Shown in pieces: positions 10,601 through 22,434 of a DNA stretch of 64,000 nucleotides; position 1 is the stretch's first letter, and each line of letters starts with the position of its first letter. The notes under the pieces were generated by a model, which did not search any database, was not told where the DNA came from, and saw nothing but the letters and a program-made list of their open reading frames with translations. The DNA comes from Valencia hispanica (Eukaryota; Chordata; Actinopteri; Cyprinodontiformes; Valenciidae): the NCBI GenBank assembly GCA_963556495.2, contig OY747712.1, forward strand, positions 4,805,634 to 4,869,633, given 5' to 3'. Position numbers and translations under genes: made by a program.

Positions 10601-13600
10601 GGAACCGATTCCTGGAAAGAGTTTGAAACGTTTCTCCGTCAGCTTTGGAAATCTAACGATGGATCTAAAGCATCTGTGAACATCAGTGATCTTAACCATC
10701 CCATAATATCTCTGAATGTTCAGAGTGGCTGTCCTGCTGGAAGGTGAAGCTCCACCCCAGTCTCAGGTCTTCTTCATCCCCTAACAGGTTTTCCTGACCA
10801 GCTTCACCAGAGCATGATGCTGCCACCATCACGTTTCACCCTGGCATGATTACTTATTAGCAGACTTCTGAAGTCGATTATCTACACTGAATTTTATTTA
10901 GGGGGATCAGAGTAAATCTGACTCAATCCAAATGCAAACAAACCTTTTTAGATTTGATATGTAAATAAGCAAATCTACAGTGTCCCACAAAAGTAAGTAC
11001 ATCCCTTACATTTTCTTAAAGAGTTCTGTCTTTTCATGGGACCACACTGCACGCCAAATGGAGTACTGATCCTGCTAAAAATAAAAAAATAAAAAAATAT
11101 GGAAATACGTAATAAAAACTTTTTATTTATTCCCGCATTTATTTATTTTCAAATTTATTTCCACATATATTTTTATTTATTTCCACATTTAGTTCAAAAT
11201 GTATTTGTTTATGTATGTATTTCCACATTTATTTATTTATTTTCCATTTTACTTACTCATATTTATTTATTTATTTCCCCACTTAATTATTTATTTTCCA
11301 CTTATTTATTTATTTTCAATTTATTTATTTATGCATTTATTACCACATGTATTTATTTATTTCCAATTTTATTTACTCATATTTATTTATTCCCACATTT
11401 ATTTATTTATTTATTTTCTATTTTATTCACTCATATATTTTTTATTTATTTCCACATTTATTTATTTCAAAATGTATTTATGTATTTATGTATTAATTTC
11501 CACATTTATTTATTGGTTTTCAATTTTATTTACTCGTAGGTATTTATTCCCACATTTATTTATGTATTTATTTTCAATTTTATTTAATCATATATTTTTT
11601 ATTTATTTATAATTTACATAATTATTTCAAAATGTATTTATTTCCACAAATACTTATTTATTTCCAATTTTATTTTCCTTTTTTTAATTTAAACATTTAT
11701 ATATTTATTTTCAAAATGTATTTATTTCCTTATTTAATTATTTACTTTCAATTTTATTTTCCTTTTATATGTTGTATTTATTTATTTCCAACTTTATTTA
11801 TTTGTTTGTTTATTTTGAATTTTGGCAGGATCAATCCTCCATACACCTATGACATAATGATTTAATGTGAAGAAGTCAGTGTAAAGCTTGTATAATTTGC
11901 TGTAGCCTCAAAATAAGTCAACACAAAAGTAGAAGTAAGTACACCCCTAAGTAAAAATGTCCAAATCAGACCCAATTATCTATTTCCCCTGCCTGGTGTC
12001 ATGTGACTGGTTAGTCAGATTTGGTGTTATCGCTCTCACCGATTCTCATGCTGGTCACTGGAAGGTCACAAGAAAATCCACTGAAGATTGTGGTTGTGAC
12101 ATAATGTGGAGAAAGGGGTAGACCAGGATGGATGTGTCTAAACAGAGACTGCAGCTGATTAATTACTAAGGTGGCTTCAGGTTCGTCCTGCAGCACAGCT
12201 CAGAGAGCCAAACCTGGACTGGCCCACTGATCTCGGTCTCCTGCTCTCCGTCAGGCTGAAGGTGAACTCAGAGTGAAGAAGGCCGTCCCTCGTCCGCGCA
12301 GAGAGAGTCCAAGCTGCAGCTCAACAGAGGACAAGAACAGGTACCAAAATGTCTGTCTTCACCCAGACCCAGCTCTCTGAAAAAACCCTGTTTATTAACA
12401 ATGAGACATGAGGACTTCAGTCTGGATGAGTTCATCAGCTCCCCAGAAATAACAGGATACCTTAAGCAAAATAAAGGTTACTTTTTGTGTATATACAGGT
12501 TACTTTTACAGAAATAACAGGGTACTTTAAGCAACTTACAAGTTACTTTTACAGAAATAACAGGGTACTTTAAGCAACTTACAAGTTACTTTCCATGTAT
12601 ATACAGGTTACTTTTACAGAAATAACGGTACTTTTAGGAACTTACATGTTACAGAAACAGGGTACTTTAAGCAACTTACAAGTTACTTTCATAAACTTAC
12701 AAGTTACTTTCATAAACTTACAAGTTACTTTTCATAAACTTACAAGTTACTTTTCATAAACTTACAAGTTACCTTTCATGAACTTACAGGTTACTTTTCA
12801 TAAACGTACAAGTTACTTTTCATGAATTTACAAGTTACTTTTCATGAACTTAGTTTACTTTTCATGAAAAGTAACTTGTAAGTTCATGAAAAGTAACTTG
12901 TAAGTTCATGAAAAGTAACTTGTAAGTTCATGAAAAGTAACTTGTAAGTTCATGAAAAGTAACCTGTGTTTTCATGAATCCAATAACAGGACGTACCTGT
13001 TCTCGTTAGTGACCTGTATTTGTTTGGTATTTGTAATGAATCCACATTGAAACCAATAACTCCAGCTCTACAGACAGATACTTTCTGCAGGCTCTGAAAG
13101 TGACTCAGTTCTCCAACAGCAAAGTGAAAACTTTCCCAGCAGAAATAAAGATGTTTACAGCCTGATATGGAACAAAGTAGGTTCTCTGGGAGCTTTCTGA
13201 TGGACATGCAGAGCATCCTCAGGTTCTCGGTCGGATCTATCTCCAACTCTCAGTAACAGAAAGGTGAAACTATCCTTCCCTGAACCAAAGCCTGCTGCTC
13301 TCTTCCACTGCAGCTCCATTTTTTAAAATCTCCTCGCCTGGAGCCAGTCCCATCATCACACCATCATCATTATTATCATTTTATGACAGTCGGTCCCTGC
13401 CCTTCAGCTGGTCCCATCCAACTCCATGAAAAGCCGTAGCCACGTCCAGGACCTGCAAATTACCCATCGAATAGATTTCTCAGCCGCTCCTGCAGCTCAG
13501 CAAGGTGACAGGTGAGCAGCGCAGCCATGCATACGATCAGGAGCTGCCTTTGACCTCAGGCTCTTGCACAGATCCCATATCCTGCAGCTGACATCAATGG

Positions 13601-15201
13601 GAATGGACCTGCAGGAGGCTGTTGAGGTCTGAAATGGATTTTCCTGATGATGCAAAGCAAACGGAGACGGGAATTGGATTATAGAATAATGGAATATCGA
13701 ACATTATCTTAAACCTCCAGCTTCCTATCTCTGAAGCTGATCTGAAACACAAACTATGTCACAGTTTGAGTCAAATAAGGAGCTGGATTCAGGATCGGCT
13801 CCTTAATTTAGGTTGATTCGCCTACAAAACGGAAAAATAGTCCAACATAAAACACTTCCTCAAATGTCAGACCCCCCAAAACCATCCAAGAACTTGTCAG
13901 AGTTTCATTGTGATCCAGAGAGCCACCTGAGACTAATTTTGTCATAAACCTGAATTATCCTGAAGGTTTTGATGTATTTTTAAAGACGGCATCAGTGGTT
14001 CTCTTTGTTTCTCTGCACGAGTTTTATACCAAAAATATTTAATTTCCATCTTGACAAAGATATTTTCTTCTACCTACAAAAGTAATGGGAGTCGGGAATA
14101 ATAAGAGGCAGCCTGCCGTTATTCTCCAGAGTCTTGAGTCTCTGCCATTAGAGATCTAATGTGGTTCTGAAGGCTAAAAGCGGTCCGAACCAGAAGTAGC
14201 AAGGTGTACCGAATGAAGATTACGATCCAGATCAGGAAGTCATTCAGTATCTCGGCACCAAGCTCCCCATCCAGACCTTCAGGTCGTCACATCGACCTTC
14301 ATCCTGTCTGGCTCTCGTCTTAAGGCGAGCTAAACCCGACCCGACGTGGATCAACAGACGCTGAACAGAACCCGCCCGCCCCGTCACGATTAATCGATTA
14401 CGTCCTCGTTACGGAAGCTGAGTCGTCATTCTGCAGACGCTGACCAGCGATGCCGCTTTCTCTTCTTCTGTGGTTCATCTTAACCAGGAACTCTTGACGG
14501 TTGTTCAGTCAGTAGTTGTCAGGACTGAGAAACTCTGTGTCTCTTCTCTCTCTCAGCAGGAAAATGATCCAGATTAAATCAGTTTCTCTGGGTTAATTTG
14601 TAACTTTCCTGCAGCGCAGTGGCTTTTCTTGCATGAAATAAGGCGGGACATGTTCTTCCCGTACAGTTTGTCCTCTGGAAGCTTAATTCCCCTCTTAATA
14701 AACCAGCGGCAGAAGGCAGTGAAGCGGCTTCTTTCCCCCGCTGCTGTTTACCATCAAGCTGCTGTGCACGGATTATATTTAGAAGAGCAGCAGCACTCTC
14801 TTTGGAAAAATCAGCAAATTTCACTCAGCCTCTCTCGACCCCGATCTCTCGCTTTCTAAGACCGTTAGTTTAGCAACAGTCTAGGCTGCCGGACGAAGAA
14901 AGAAAATAGATTTACCTCGTTCCTGCTAAAGCAGACAACACTAAAACGTGAATGCTCTGATCTAAACTCATTTCTGACTTTATTTTAACACTTTTTCCCC
15001 CTATATTTTCAACTGAACAGAAAAGATAAAACTCCCGAGAGGCTGGAAGTTGATCCCAGTAAGCGTACATCCGTTGATATCGCCAACATCGTGCCACAAC
15101 GGAACGCCGGAGACGGTCTGCTGGAAAAAGCCCGAACCGGTCACCTAGAAGACCTCTCTGAGGGGCTTTTGGACGACCCTGAGGTTCCTCCACTCATGTG
15201 A
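7628..15201 (+). CDS. dnaaf11: Dynein axonemal assembly factor 11 (LRRC6/tilB homologue), six C-terminal exons
   Basis: Six exons join in frame with GT-AG introns: 7628-7705, 7828-7893, 8225-8294, 10219-10314, 12255-12340 and 15021-15201 (TGA at 15199-15201). They encode ~190 residues. In order these include [15 protein letters not shown], a CS/p23-like beta segment ([52 protein letters not shown]), a basic linker, and the terminus DDPEVPPLM. These match the C-terminal half of DNAAF11, a cytoplasmic factor that helps preassemble outer and inner dynein arms of motile cilia; loss causes primary ciliary dyskinesia in vertebrates (family knowledge). The N-terminal LRR exons (~250 residues expected) were not found and may lie left of the window. 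Introns hold Tc1-like and tandem repeats. The exons look intact. Confidence 0.93.
7985..8165. repeat. Dispersed TTTAGCTAGC-type repeat in a dnaaf11 intron
   Basis: Contains a 13-bp inverted pair, ATATTTAGCTAGC and GCTAGCTAAATAT, then the phrases ATAAGCGGAAGTGG and GCTGGGTTTTGCGAAC. Closely related phrases occur at 36930-37100 (ATAAGCGGAAAGCG, CTGGGTCTTGCGAAC), and the TAAATATTTAG core is amplified at 45.1-46.9 kb. It is probably a solitary member of the same non-autonomous family. Confidence 0.6.
9893..9934. other. Perfect 15-bp hairpin of trinucleotide character
   Basis: AGCAGCAGCAGGAGG (9893-9907) is followed 12 bases later by its exact reverse complement (9920-9934). It lies in the dnaaf11 intron between the exons ending 8294 and starting 10219. 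It may have arisen as an inverted trinucleotide duplication; no function is implied. Confidence 0.7.
10472..10860 (-). mobile_element. Decayed Tc1-like transposon fragment in a dnaaf11 intron
   Basis: The + strand edge starts TA-CAGTACCACACAAAG, a Tc1-style end after a TA. Reading the minus strand gives GGSIMLW (from about 10815-10835) and then [13 protein letters not shown] (about 10730-10765). These are the Tc1 transposase GGSIMLWGCF and TFQQDNDPKH motifs, with the spacer between them shortened and frames broken. Relatives of the terminal part occur at 53190-53400. Inactive fossil. Confidence 0.7.
10978..12110 (+). mobile_element. Tc1-like transposon remnant split by an ATTT-rich element
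   Basis: Begins after a TA (10976-10977) with CAGTGTCCCACAAAAGTAAG, the kind of end seen in a widespread fish Tc1 family. After the interruption at 11067-11832 it resumes with AGTCAGTGTAAAGCTTGTAT, AAGTAAGTACACCCCTAAGT and GGTGTTATCGCTCTCAC, which is 5' non-coding text of that family. No transposase frame remains. The right boundary is approximate. Confidence 0.65.
11067..11832. mobile_element. ATTT-repeat element with short inverted ends, nested in a Tc1 remnant
   Basis: The stretch opens with TGATCCTGCTAAAA and closes with TTTTGGCAGGATCA, which are inverted copies apart from one base over about 14 bp. Between them lie ~740 bases of degenerate ATTT/ATTTATTTCC repeats with recurring phrases TTCCACATTTATTTATTT, TTCAAAATGTATTTATT and TTCAATTTTATTTACTCAT. 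Its insertion splits the surrounding Tc1-like remnant. Long hydrophobic open frames here (rich in F, I, Y and L) come from the repeat and are not genes. No clear target duplication was found. Confidence 0.65.
12446..12980. repeat. 22/44-bp tandem array that reverses orientation, forming a long palindrome
   Basis: From about 12446 the array repeats AACTTACAAGTTACTTTT with ATAACAGGGTACTTTAAG variants (44-bp units), then shorter ~22-bp units with CATAAACTTACAAGTTAC. At 12864/12865 the orientation flips: downstream units read AAAAGTAACTTGTAAGTTCATG. The centre TTACTTTTCATGAAAAGTAA (12855-12874) is perfectly palindromic, and the arms extend ~100 bp each way with few mismatches. The array lies in the intron before the last dnaaf11 exon. 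Confidence 0.92.
12990..15020 (+). other. Intronic DNA of dnaaf11, no repeat or gene recognised
   Basis: Unique sequence between the palindromic array and the final dnaaf11 exon. Small open frames at 14579-14859 show no domain I recognise and lack good splice context. Confidence 0.5.
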
Positions 15202-15240
15202 GAGGTTTTAATTAATAACGTCGCCTATGGTACAGAACCT

Positions 15241-15880
15241 GTGAAGAAAATGATCTGGTTAAGAGCTTTTAATTGTTTTAGAGCAAAATAAAGGATCCTG
15301 ACAGAGAAATCAGGTCTCAAAAACTATTTTGGGCAATTTTGATGTTTTATCTCATTTTCTTTAAAACAAAATAAATAGATAATGTGTTGAGGCTTTCCTT
15401 TTGCAATAATCTTGTTTTAGATATCCAGACCAAACATGATTTATCACTCACACTAACAAAAAGACATGAAAATTACCTAAATCTGTTGTAATACGTGAAA
15501 AAAGTAAACAGTAATTGACTTTCAAACCGCCTTATTTTTTTGAAATCTTGTGAAGAAAATGATCTGGTTAAGTGCTTTTAATTGTTTTAGAGCAAAATAA
15601 ATGCCTGACAGCAAGAAAAACCTCATAGGATCATAGGATTTAGAATTTCAGTAAAAAAATAAAACTATTTTGGGCAATTTCGATCTTTTATCTCATTTTC
15701 TCTAAAATAATAAAAAAGTGTTGAGGCTTTCCTTTTGCAATAATCTTGTTTTAGATATCCAGACCAAACATGATTCATCACCCACACTAACAAAAAGACA
15801 TGAAAATGACCTAAATCTGTTGTAATACGTGAAAAAAGTAAACAGTAATTGACATTCAAAGCGCCTTAATTTTTTTTAAA
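15241..15880 (+). repeat. 309-bp direct tandem duplication in the dnaaf11 3' region
   Basis: The phrase GTGAAGAAAATGATCTGGTT begins at 15241 and again at 15550, so the period is 309 bp. The copies then run in parallel (TGAGGCTTTCCTTTTGCAAT; ATCCAGACCAAACATGATT; TAATACGTGAAAAAAGTAAA) to near 15880, with roughly 90% identity by eye and a few small indels. The first copy begins 40 bases after the stop codon and carries the candidate poly(A) signal, so the duplication includes 3'UTR sequence. Confidence 0.93.
15287..15292 (+). terminator. Candidate polyadenylation signal of dnaaf11
   Basis: AATAAA lies 86 bases past the dnaaf11 stop codon. A second AATAAA occurs at 15596-15601 because the region is duplicated. 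The usable site cannot be decided without transcript data. Confidence 0.45.
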
Positions 15881-17123
15881 TCTTACCTGCTAGTTTTTAG
15901 TTGCAGTATATGACAGCTTATTTATGGTGAACTGGAATTTGAAGCCTGTTTTTGTTTCAAAGATTCATAAGAGACACGATTGTACCATATCAGGTTCAAT
16001 GTCTTGTCTCACTGGGTTGTCTGGGAGGTTTTTTTTTTTAAGTGGGGATGTGTGGGGTAGTTATTAGCTGTCAGGATCTTACCTGGAGTGGATTTCACTC
16101 AGGTTGATCTCAGTTTGAAGAATCAGTAAGAACCTCCAATCAGGAAGACAAGCTAACACTCAGAACAGGAAACGTCCATAAAAGAATTTCCGCCATTTTA
16201 AATGCTTTTCCCCCATAGTTCAAGCTCAAGGTATACCTTAAAAGGTATCTTATCTTTGCTAGAAACAAAATGTTAAATAAGTTGCTAATTGCTCAAAGGA
16301 ACAATGTAGGTAAACTTGAACTATGCTGTTCCTGATCTACTGAGGCTTCAAGGGTTTTTCATCTCTGTAAACAGCAGTTCTTCAGCCTTATCGTGCCTCA
16401 TACAGCTAAACCTCCAATCTGTAAACAGACAGAAATATTCACCTGGATTTAATGTTTATAGTTACTTTGGGGTAATTAGAAAAGCAGCGCTGCCATTAAC
16501 GGCAAGGTAGATTCTGCAGCCCCTGTTGTGGGATTGTTGTGTTTAATTAAGATTTAGTTAATTATTCCCTGTCTTAGTAAGTGTATCTAGGATAGTAGGT
16601 AATAGTAGTAGAAAAACAAAGCCTTCTGTTTGTAATGTTTTGATAGCAACGTGTCAGAGTGCTTAAACAGACGTCAGCCGGAAGACACCTACACAATGTT
16701 CTGATCTTGTGAAATTGTTGCACATTATGCTATCACTCTGTCAGAGGTGACGTTCTCCAGTTTTGCAGGGAGAAGACACTAGGGTGGAAGGAAAAAATAC
16801 TGGCTCGCCTCTACTCTGAACTAGTGCGGACCGGCTTCTCCAGGAGCGGACATGGAGACTGAGCTCATGCCGATAGAAGTTAAACAGTGACTGCTAAATG
16901 CTATACCAGGTTTTGCATTAGAAGGGTTGGGGAGGCCTTGAGCGATGGCACTTTTTTTGGTGCTGTATTAAATATCAAAAACGCCCAAAGGACACTCAGT
17001 CTCATCTTAGTTTTTTCCACGACACCCCGTACTAGCTTATCACAGCAATAGAAACGCTTGTTTGGTGTAATGAATATTGACAAACTAAACAACTAAACTT
17101 CTGAACAACTTAAACCATCAAGA
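15881..17123. other. Intergenic DNA, nothing recognised
   Basis: AT-rich unique sequence between the dnaaf11 3' duplication and the large TIR transposon. No supported exon, RNA gene or repeat family was recognised. Confidence 0.5.
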
Positions 17124-19641
17124 GTAAAGCCTAGTTTTTGCTTCTCCGTCAGCTAGTTTGCACCCACACGCATTGACGGAGACGTTTTCCTTTCATACTT
17201 CTCCGTTGGTGTGTCAGTGCTGCAAAGCAATTCTCCGCCAGGACAGCAGGGGGCGCAGAGCTTTTCTGCCTACCATTGCAGTGACGTCTCAGTTTATTTT
17301 CTTCAGCTTGTAAACGCACATCCACTCAAGGAGCAATGGCTGACAGAGAGCGAGTTTTGATTGAGCTGGAAAGCGTTTTACTAGAAGTGCAGCTCATAGA
17401 ATACTCTTAAAAACTCATAGAAACCAACGCAGTGGTCTGTTTTGTTGTTCTCTACACCTCCTGCTGTTCAAAATCGTCAAAAGACCAGATTAGATAAACT
17501 GGCCTTGCAATATGGGGATGGCTAGCGTGACGTCACGACATCACTTTCGTGTCCAACCTGCCGCTGCTCCTAATGTAAACACAACGGCGGTAGCCAAGTA
17601 ACCAGTCACTTTTTGTGACATCGTATTTTGCTGTCATCCCAAAGTCAGTGATAAAGGGTCTGAACTACTACAACTCAAAAAGAGTTGTAAATGTTAGTGT
17701 GCTGTCAGGTGGAAGTCTGAAAGGAAAAGTACAGGCTTCAATTAAAAGTAAAATTTACGAGGTTGAGGTCAGGTCCTCACTCTGACTCATCTGGCTCAAA
17801 ATTCTATGACCTTTTTGCTTTAAATATAAAACAAATTGTTAATCAAATGTTTAGCGTTCGCCCTTTACTATTAAAAGATTGTACATTTGTCACGGTTCAA
17901 ATGTTACAAGTTTTTAGTAGCTAGCGTTAGTGTTGGTTATTTTGAATGTTGGACCAGGTTAACATGGAAAGATATTGAGTCCAGTTAAACAAACCAACAA
18001 AGCCAACACAACTTCAGTTCTGGAATACAGAATACTAGTTTACATACCTTCTCTGAGCAGGACAAGGCATTGAAGACATACAGTTCTGTCGTCTTCAACT
18101 ACCCCAGCAAGACTCTCCTGCACGCCCCAGACTAGACTCCCCTTCTATTATTAAGACACAGATTTTATACCTAGTTTGTGCGTCATATTGGCGCCAGTGC
18201 TGTCTGTAATCCAGCTGCATCCTTTCGATAACACGCTCTCTGAGAGAACATGTTCTGCTAGCCAAGTTTATAATTTATCCTGTTATCGGTAACATAAGGC
18301 TGTTGGCCACCAAGCTAACTTTACTGTACAAGTGTAACGTTAACTATTGAAGAGATAAAAATTCTGTAAATGTTGTATGGTGGTTTGATTCTGTAGTGCA
18401 TGTGAAAACACTTAGAAACAGTGAACAGTCAAGAAGAATGTAGTACATCACGCATTGCCTTATGTGAAGAAGCTGAGGAGAGGGGTTTCATGCAACTCGT
18501 GGTTCAATAAAAACTCTGTGCTGACGAAGAACGGGGCTCAGTTAAGGAGAACTGAGCCCAGCGACCGACGTCACGCTGTTAAAATCTATAACTTTTGTCT
18601 GTTGTTTATTATTGCTCCTTTTTACAGAAATGAACGAGCACGCTGGAAGGTGAAACAAGAGCCCGAGAGAGCCTAGGGGTCATAAAATTAAATGGGTGTA
18701 TGTTCCTTTAAGAGAGGCTTTAAATTAGAGTGAGAAAATACCTTCCAACACTATTGTACTTAGCTATGTTGGAATAAGTACTTATGGTTTGTTGACAACT
18801 TAACTGACTCTGGAAAAGTCCTACTCGCCCAATACAGATTAGACTGCTTAGGACGTTACCTAACTAGTTGTTAGCACCATCTAGTGTATTACAAAGCGTT
18901 CCTCTCTGTCTTTGAGTAAAGTTGATTTCACTCAGGTTCACGTATGTCCTACCTCATAAATTTCATAAATTATTTTAATCTCCTAAATTGTAACCTTCAT
19001 TCCCGTAATTACCTTATTTTTCTAAATGAGTTTAATTTAGTAAAATATGACTTTTCATAAATAACTAGCTACTTGATTTTCATAAATCAAATCAAACTTT
19101 ATTTATGAAGCGCTTTTCATACAAGAAGTTGCATCACAAAGTGCTTTACAGATTAAAATGACCCCACATAAAACCACCTTCCCTTCCCTCCCCCACAGAT
19201 TTAAAAGCATGGTCACAGTTATACCCCCCTCCCCCCAACCCATCTCCTATGCACACACACAGTTAAAAAAAAAAGTAAAAAAGGACATTGGGCCGAGTGC
19301 AGATGAACCATGCAAGGAAACGCCATCAGAGGAGCCATCTGCCCCGGCAGCAGTAGATTAACAGCAGCAGCCGAGGCACCGACACAGGGCACCCAGAGGA
19401 GGCAAGGCCAAGACCCCCACCTCCACCCAAGCTCCACCTGAAGAGCACCCAGGCAGCTACAGCCGACCACCGCTCCCGGGGCAGAGGGCTCCCACAGAGG
19501 AAACAGAGGAACGGGGATTAAGATAAATTAAAGTATAAAAAGAAACGGTAAATTAATGTGCTAAGATTAAAAAGTAAAACTGATAAAAATATAATCATAT
19601 AAAACATCCAAAGCAATTAAACAAACAGTGATAAATAATAA

Positions 19642-22434
19642 TCAGTTAAAAGCTAAGCTAAAAAGGTGAGTCTTGAGCCTGTTCTTAAAAACATGAACGT
19701 TCTCCACGGCCCTGAGGTTCTCCAGCAGCCTGTTCCAGAGGTGAGGGCCATAAAACTGGAAAGACGCCTCGCCATGCTTGTGTGTCCTGACTTTTGGGGT
19801 GACAAGGAGACGGCTGCCAGAGGAGCGCAGAGACCGCGAAGGTTTATATGGTAAAAGCAGTTCAGAGAGATAAGAAGGCCCAAGACCATTAAGACACTTA
19901 AAAACCATTAAAAGAACCTTAAAATCGATCCTGAAATGTACGGGGAGCCAATGCAATGATTTTAAGACCGGTGTAATGTGCTCCCGCCTCCTGGTCTTCA
20001 TCAGGACACGTGCTGCTGCATTTTGTAGTAGTTGTAAACCTGATATACTCTTTTTGGGAAGACCAGAAAGCAGAGCATTACAGTAATCAATTCTACTGGA
20101 GATAAAAGCATGCATCAGTGTCTCCGTATTGGCCCGAGACAGAATGGGGCGGACTCTGGCGATGTTCTTTAGTTGATAAAAACCTATTTTAGTGATATTT
20201 TTTATGTGAGGAATAAAAGTCAGCTCAGAGTCAAAAATCACGCCCAGGTTCTTCACTTGTAAAGAGGGATTAAAAGACAGTGATTGTAGTTTTGGTCAAA
20301 GTTTCTCTCTCTGAGCCTCAGGACCGATGACTAAAACTTCAGTTTTGTCCTGGTTGAGCTGGAGAAAGTTTTCTGCCATCCAGGATTTAATGTCTAAAAT
20401 GCAGTTAAAAAGTGCATCCATTGGCCGTGTGTCATCGGGAGACATGGAGATGTATAACTGTGTATCATCAGCATAACTGTGAAAGTTAACTCCATGTCTC
20501 CTGATGACGCTGCCAAGAGGGAGCATATACAGGTTAAAAAGCACTGGGCCTAAAATTGAACCCTGGGGCACACCACATGTAATCCTATGGACCCTAGAGG
20601 AGCAGGTATCTAAACTTACCATAAAAGTCCTGTCTGTGAGATAGGATGTGAACCATTTGTGAACAGCACCAGAGAGGCCGATCTGTTTTAAACGGGTTAA
20701 CAGAATAGTGTGATCCACTGTATCGAAGGCAGCGCTTAGATCCAGTAGGACCAACACTGTCACCCTCTGGGCATCATAGTTTAATCAAAAATCATTTAAA
20801 ATCTTTAGAAGGGCCGTCTCTGTGCTGTGGTTCACCCTAAAACCAGACTGAAATTTCTCCAGGACATTGTGCTCATTATTAAAATCATTAAGTTGAATTA
20901 AAACTAGCTTTTCTAAAACCTTGCTTAAAAATGGTAAGTTAGATACTGGTCTAAAATTATTAAAATCATTAAAATCTAAATTTCTCTTCTTCAACAGGGG
21001 CCTCACTTCCTCCCCTTTAAAGGCGGCAGGAAAGACCCCCGTCTGAAGGGAGCAATTCATCACGGTTAAAATCTCATCCCTAAAAGATTCATAAAATGGC
21101 TTAAAAAATGAAGTGGGAATCGGGTCCAAAACACATGTGGTGGGCCTCACTGAGGAGAAAACTTTATCAAGAGTCCCAGCTTCTACCAGGACAAAACTGT
21201 CCAGCGTTTCCTCTGGTAGAGACACACATTCAGATTTGTCTAAAACCATGTTACACTGAGAAGATAAAATATTACATCTGATGGTGTCTACCTTCCCTCT
21301 GAAGTGGTCTGCGAACTCCTCACAAAGAGTGTTTGAGGGGGTTTTCTGAAATGCATTAGTAGCTCTGTTAAAAAGTTTATCAATGGTGGAAAAAAGGATT
21401 TTAGGATTATTTTTATTGTCTGATATGATTTTTGCAAAGTAAGCATTTCTTGAATTTCTTACAGCATTATTATAGGATTTGAGAAGTTCTGTGTATAATT
21501 GATGGTTTATCGTGGTTTTATTTTTTCTCCATTTTCTCTCTGCCGCCCTGCAGTCCCTCTTTAGTTTTTTAAGATTGTTATTTCTCCATGGCGCTGCAAG
21601 TTTTGAATGTGAGCGTTTCACTCTAAGTGGAGCCAGCAGGTCAAGAGCGGACTGAAGTCTTCTGTTAAAATCACTGACGATAAAATCACAGGGGGCAGGT
21701 AAGAGAGTAGGAGGAAACTTTTGGAAAACTTCTAGAAAACCTGCAGCCACTTCAGGGGTTAGATGGCGCTTCCTGACAGTTCTCACAGAGGTCTCCTGCT
21801 GGATAAAACGGGTGATGTTAAAAAACACGCAGTAATGGTCAGAGACAGCCAAGTCAACAACAGAGGACACACGGGTGGACAGGCCATGCGTGATGACCAA
21901 GTCCAGGGTGTGTCCTCTGTTGTGAGTTGGCTGCATGACATGCTGACTAAAATCCATATAATTCAAAATATTTAAAAATTCTGTTGATAAAGGGTCTAAA
22001 AGGTTATCCATGTGTAGATTAAAATCACCAGCTAAAATGATCCTTTCAAAGGAGTTGTACAAAATTGATAAAAACTCTGAAAATTCTTGAATAAAAAGTG
22101 CACTCTTTTTAGGAGGCCTGTAAACTGTGACACATAAAATCTGAGGAGTGCTAAAAACAGTTGCATTATATTCAAAAGTACTAAAATTATCAAATAAAAC
22201 AGGTTTGGCAGAAAGCGTTGATAAACTAATAAAAGCAGTTCCGCCTCCCCTTTTGCAACTCCTCGTGGAATAAGTGAAGTTAAAATTTGGTGGGGAGGCC
22301 TCTGTAAGAACAACAGGGGCATCTGTACTCAGCCATGTTTCTGTTAAAAATAAACAATGTATATTATGATCTAAAATTAGGTCATTTATTATAAAAGTTT
22401 TATTCAGCAGAGAGCGGACATTTAAAAGTGCCAT
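19642..22434 (-). pseudogene. L2 LINE ORF2: endonuclease-reverse transcriptase interrupted by two in-frame TGA codons
   Basis: A single reading frame of 931 codons runs from the Met at 22434 to 19642, and the frame is open some way upstream. The APE endonuclease occupies roughly residues 1-205: NVRSLLNK, TETWL (E32), AGDFNLH (136-141), and SDHY with the catalytic Asp-His (198-201). RT follows with [59 protein letters not shown] and the catalytic YADDTQLY. The C-terminal part (SRIDYCNALLSGLPKKS, LHWLPVHFRIDFK, LWNRLLENLR) is typical of the clade. The only interruptions are TGA at 20785-20787, between the RT fingers and the FDTVDH block, and TGA at 20296-20298, after YADD. The catalytic residues are intact. 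Confidence 0.9.

Noticed and set aside
11099..11865. Long hydrophobic frames resembling membrane proteins
   Set aside because: They are produced by ATTT-type repeats (Phe/Ile/Tyr/Leu) in every frame, with no recognisable domain or start context.
18455..18676. 73-codon frame within the TIR transposon as a transposase exon
   Set aside because: No recognisable motif. The splice signals are ambiguous, so it was not called separately.
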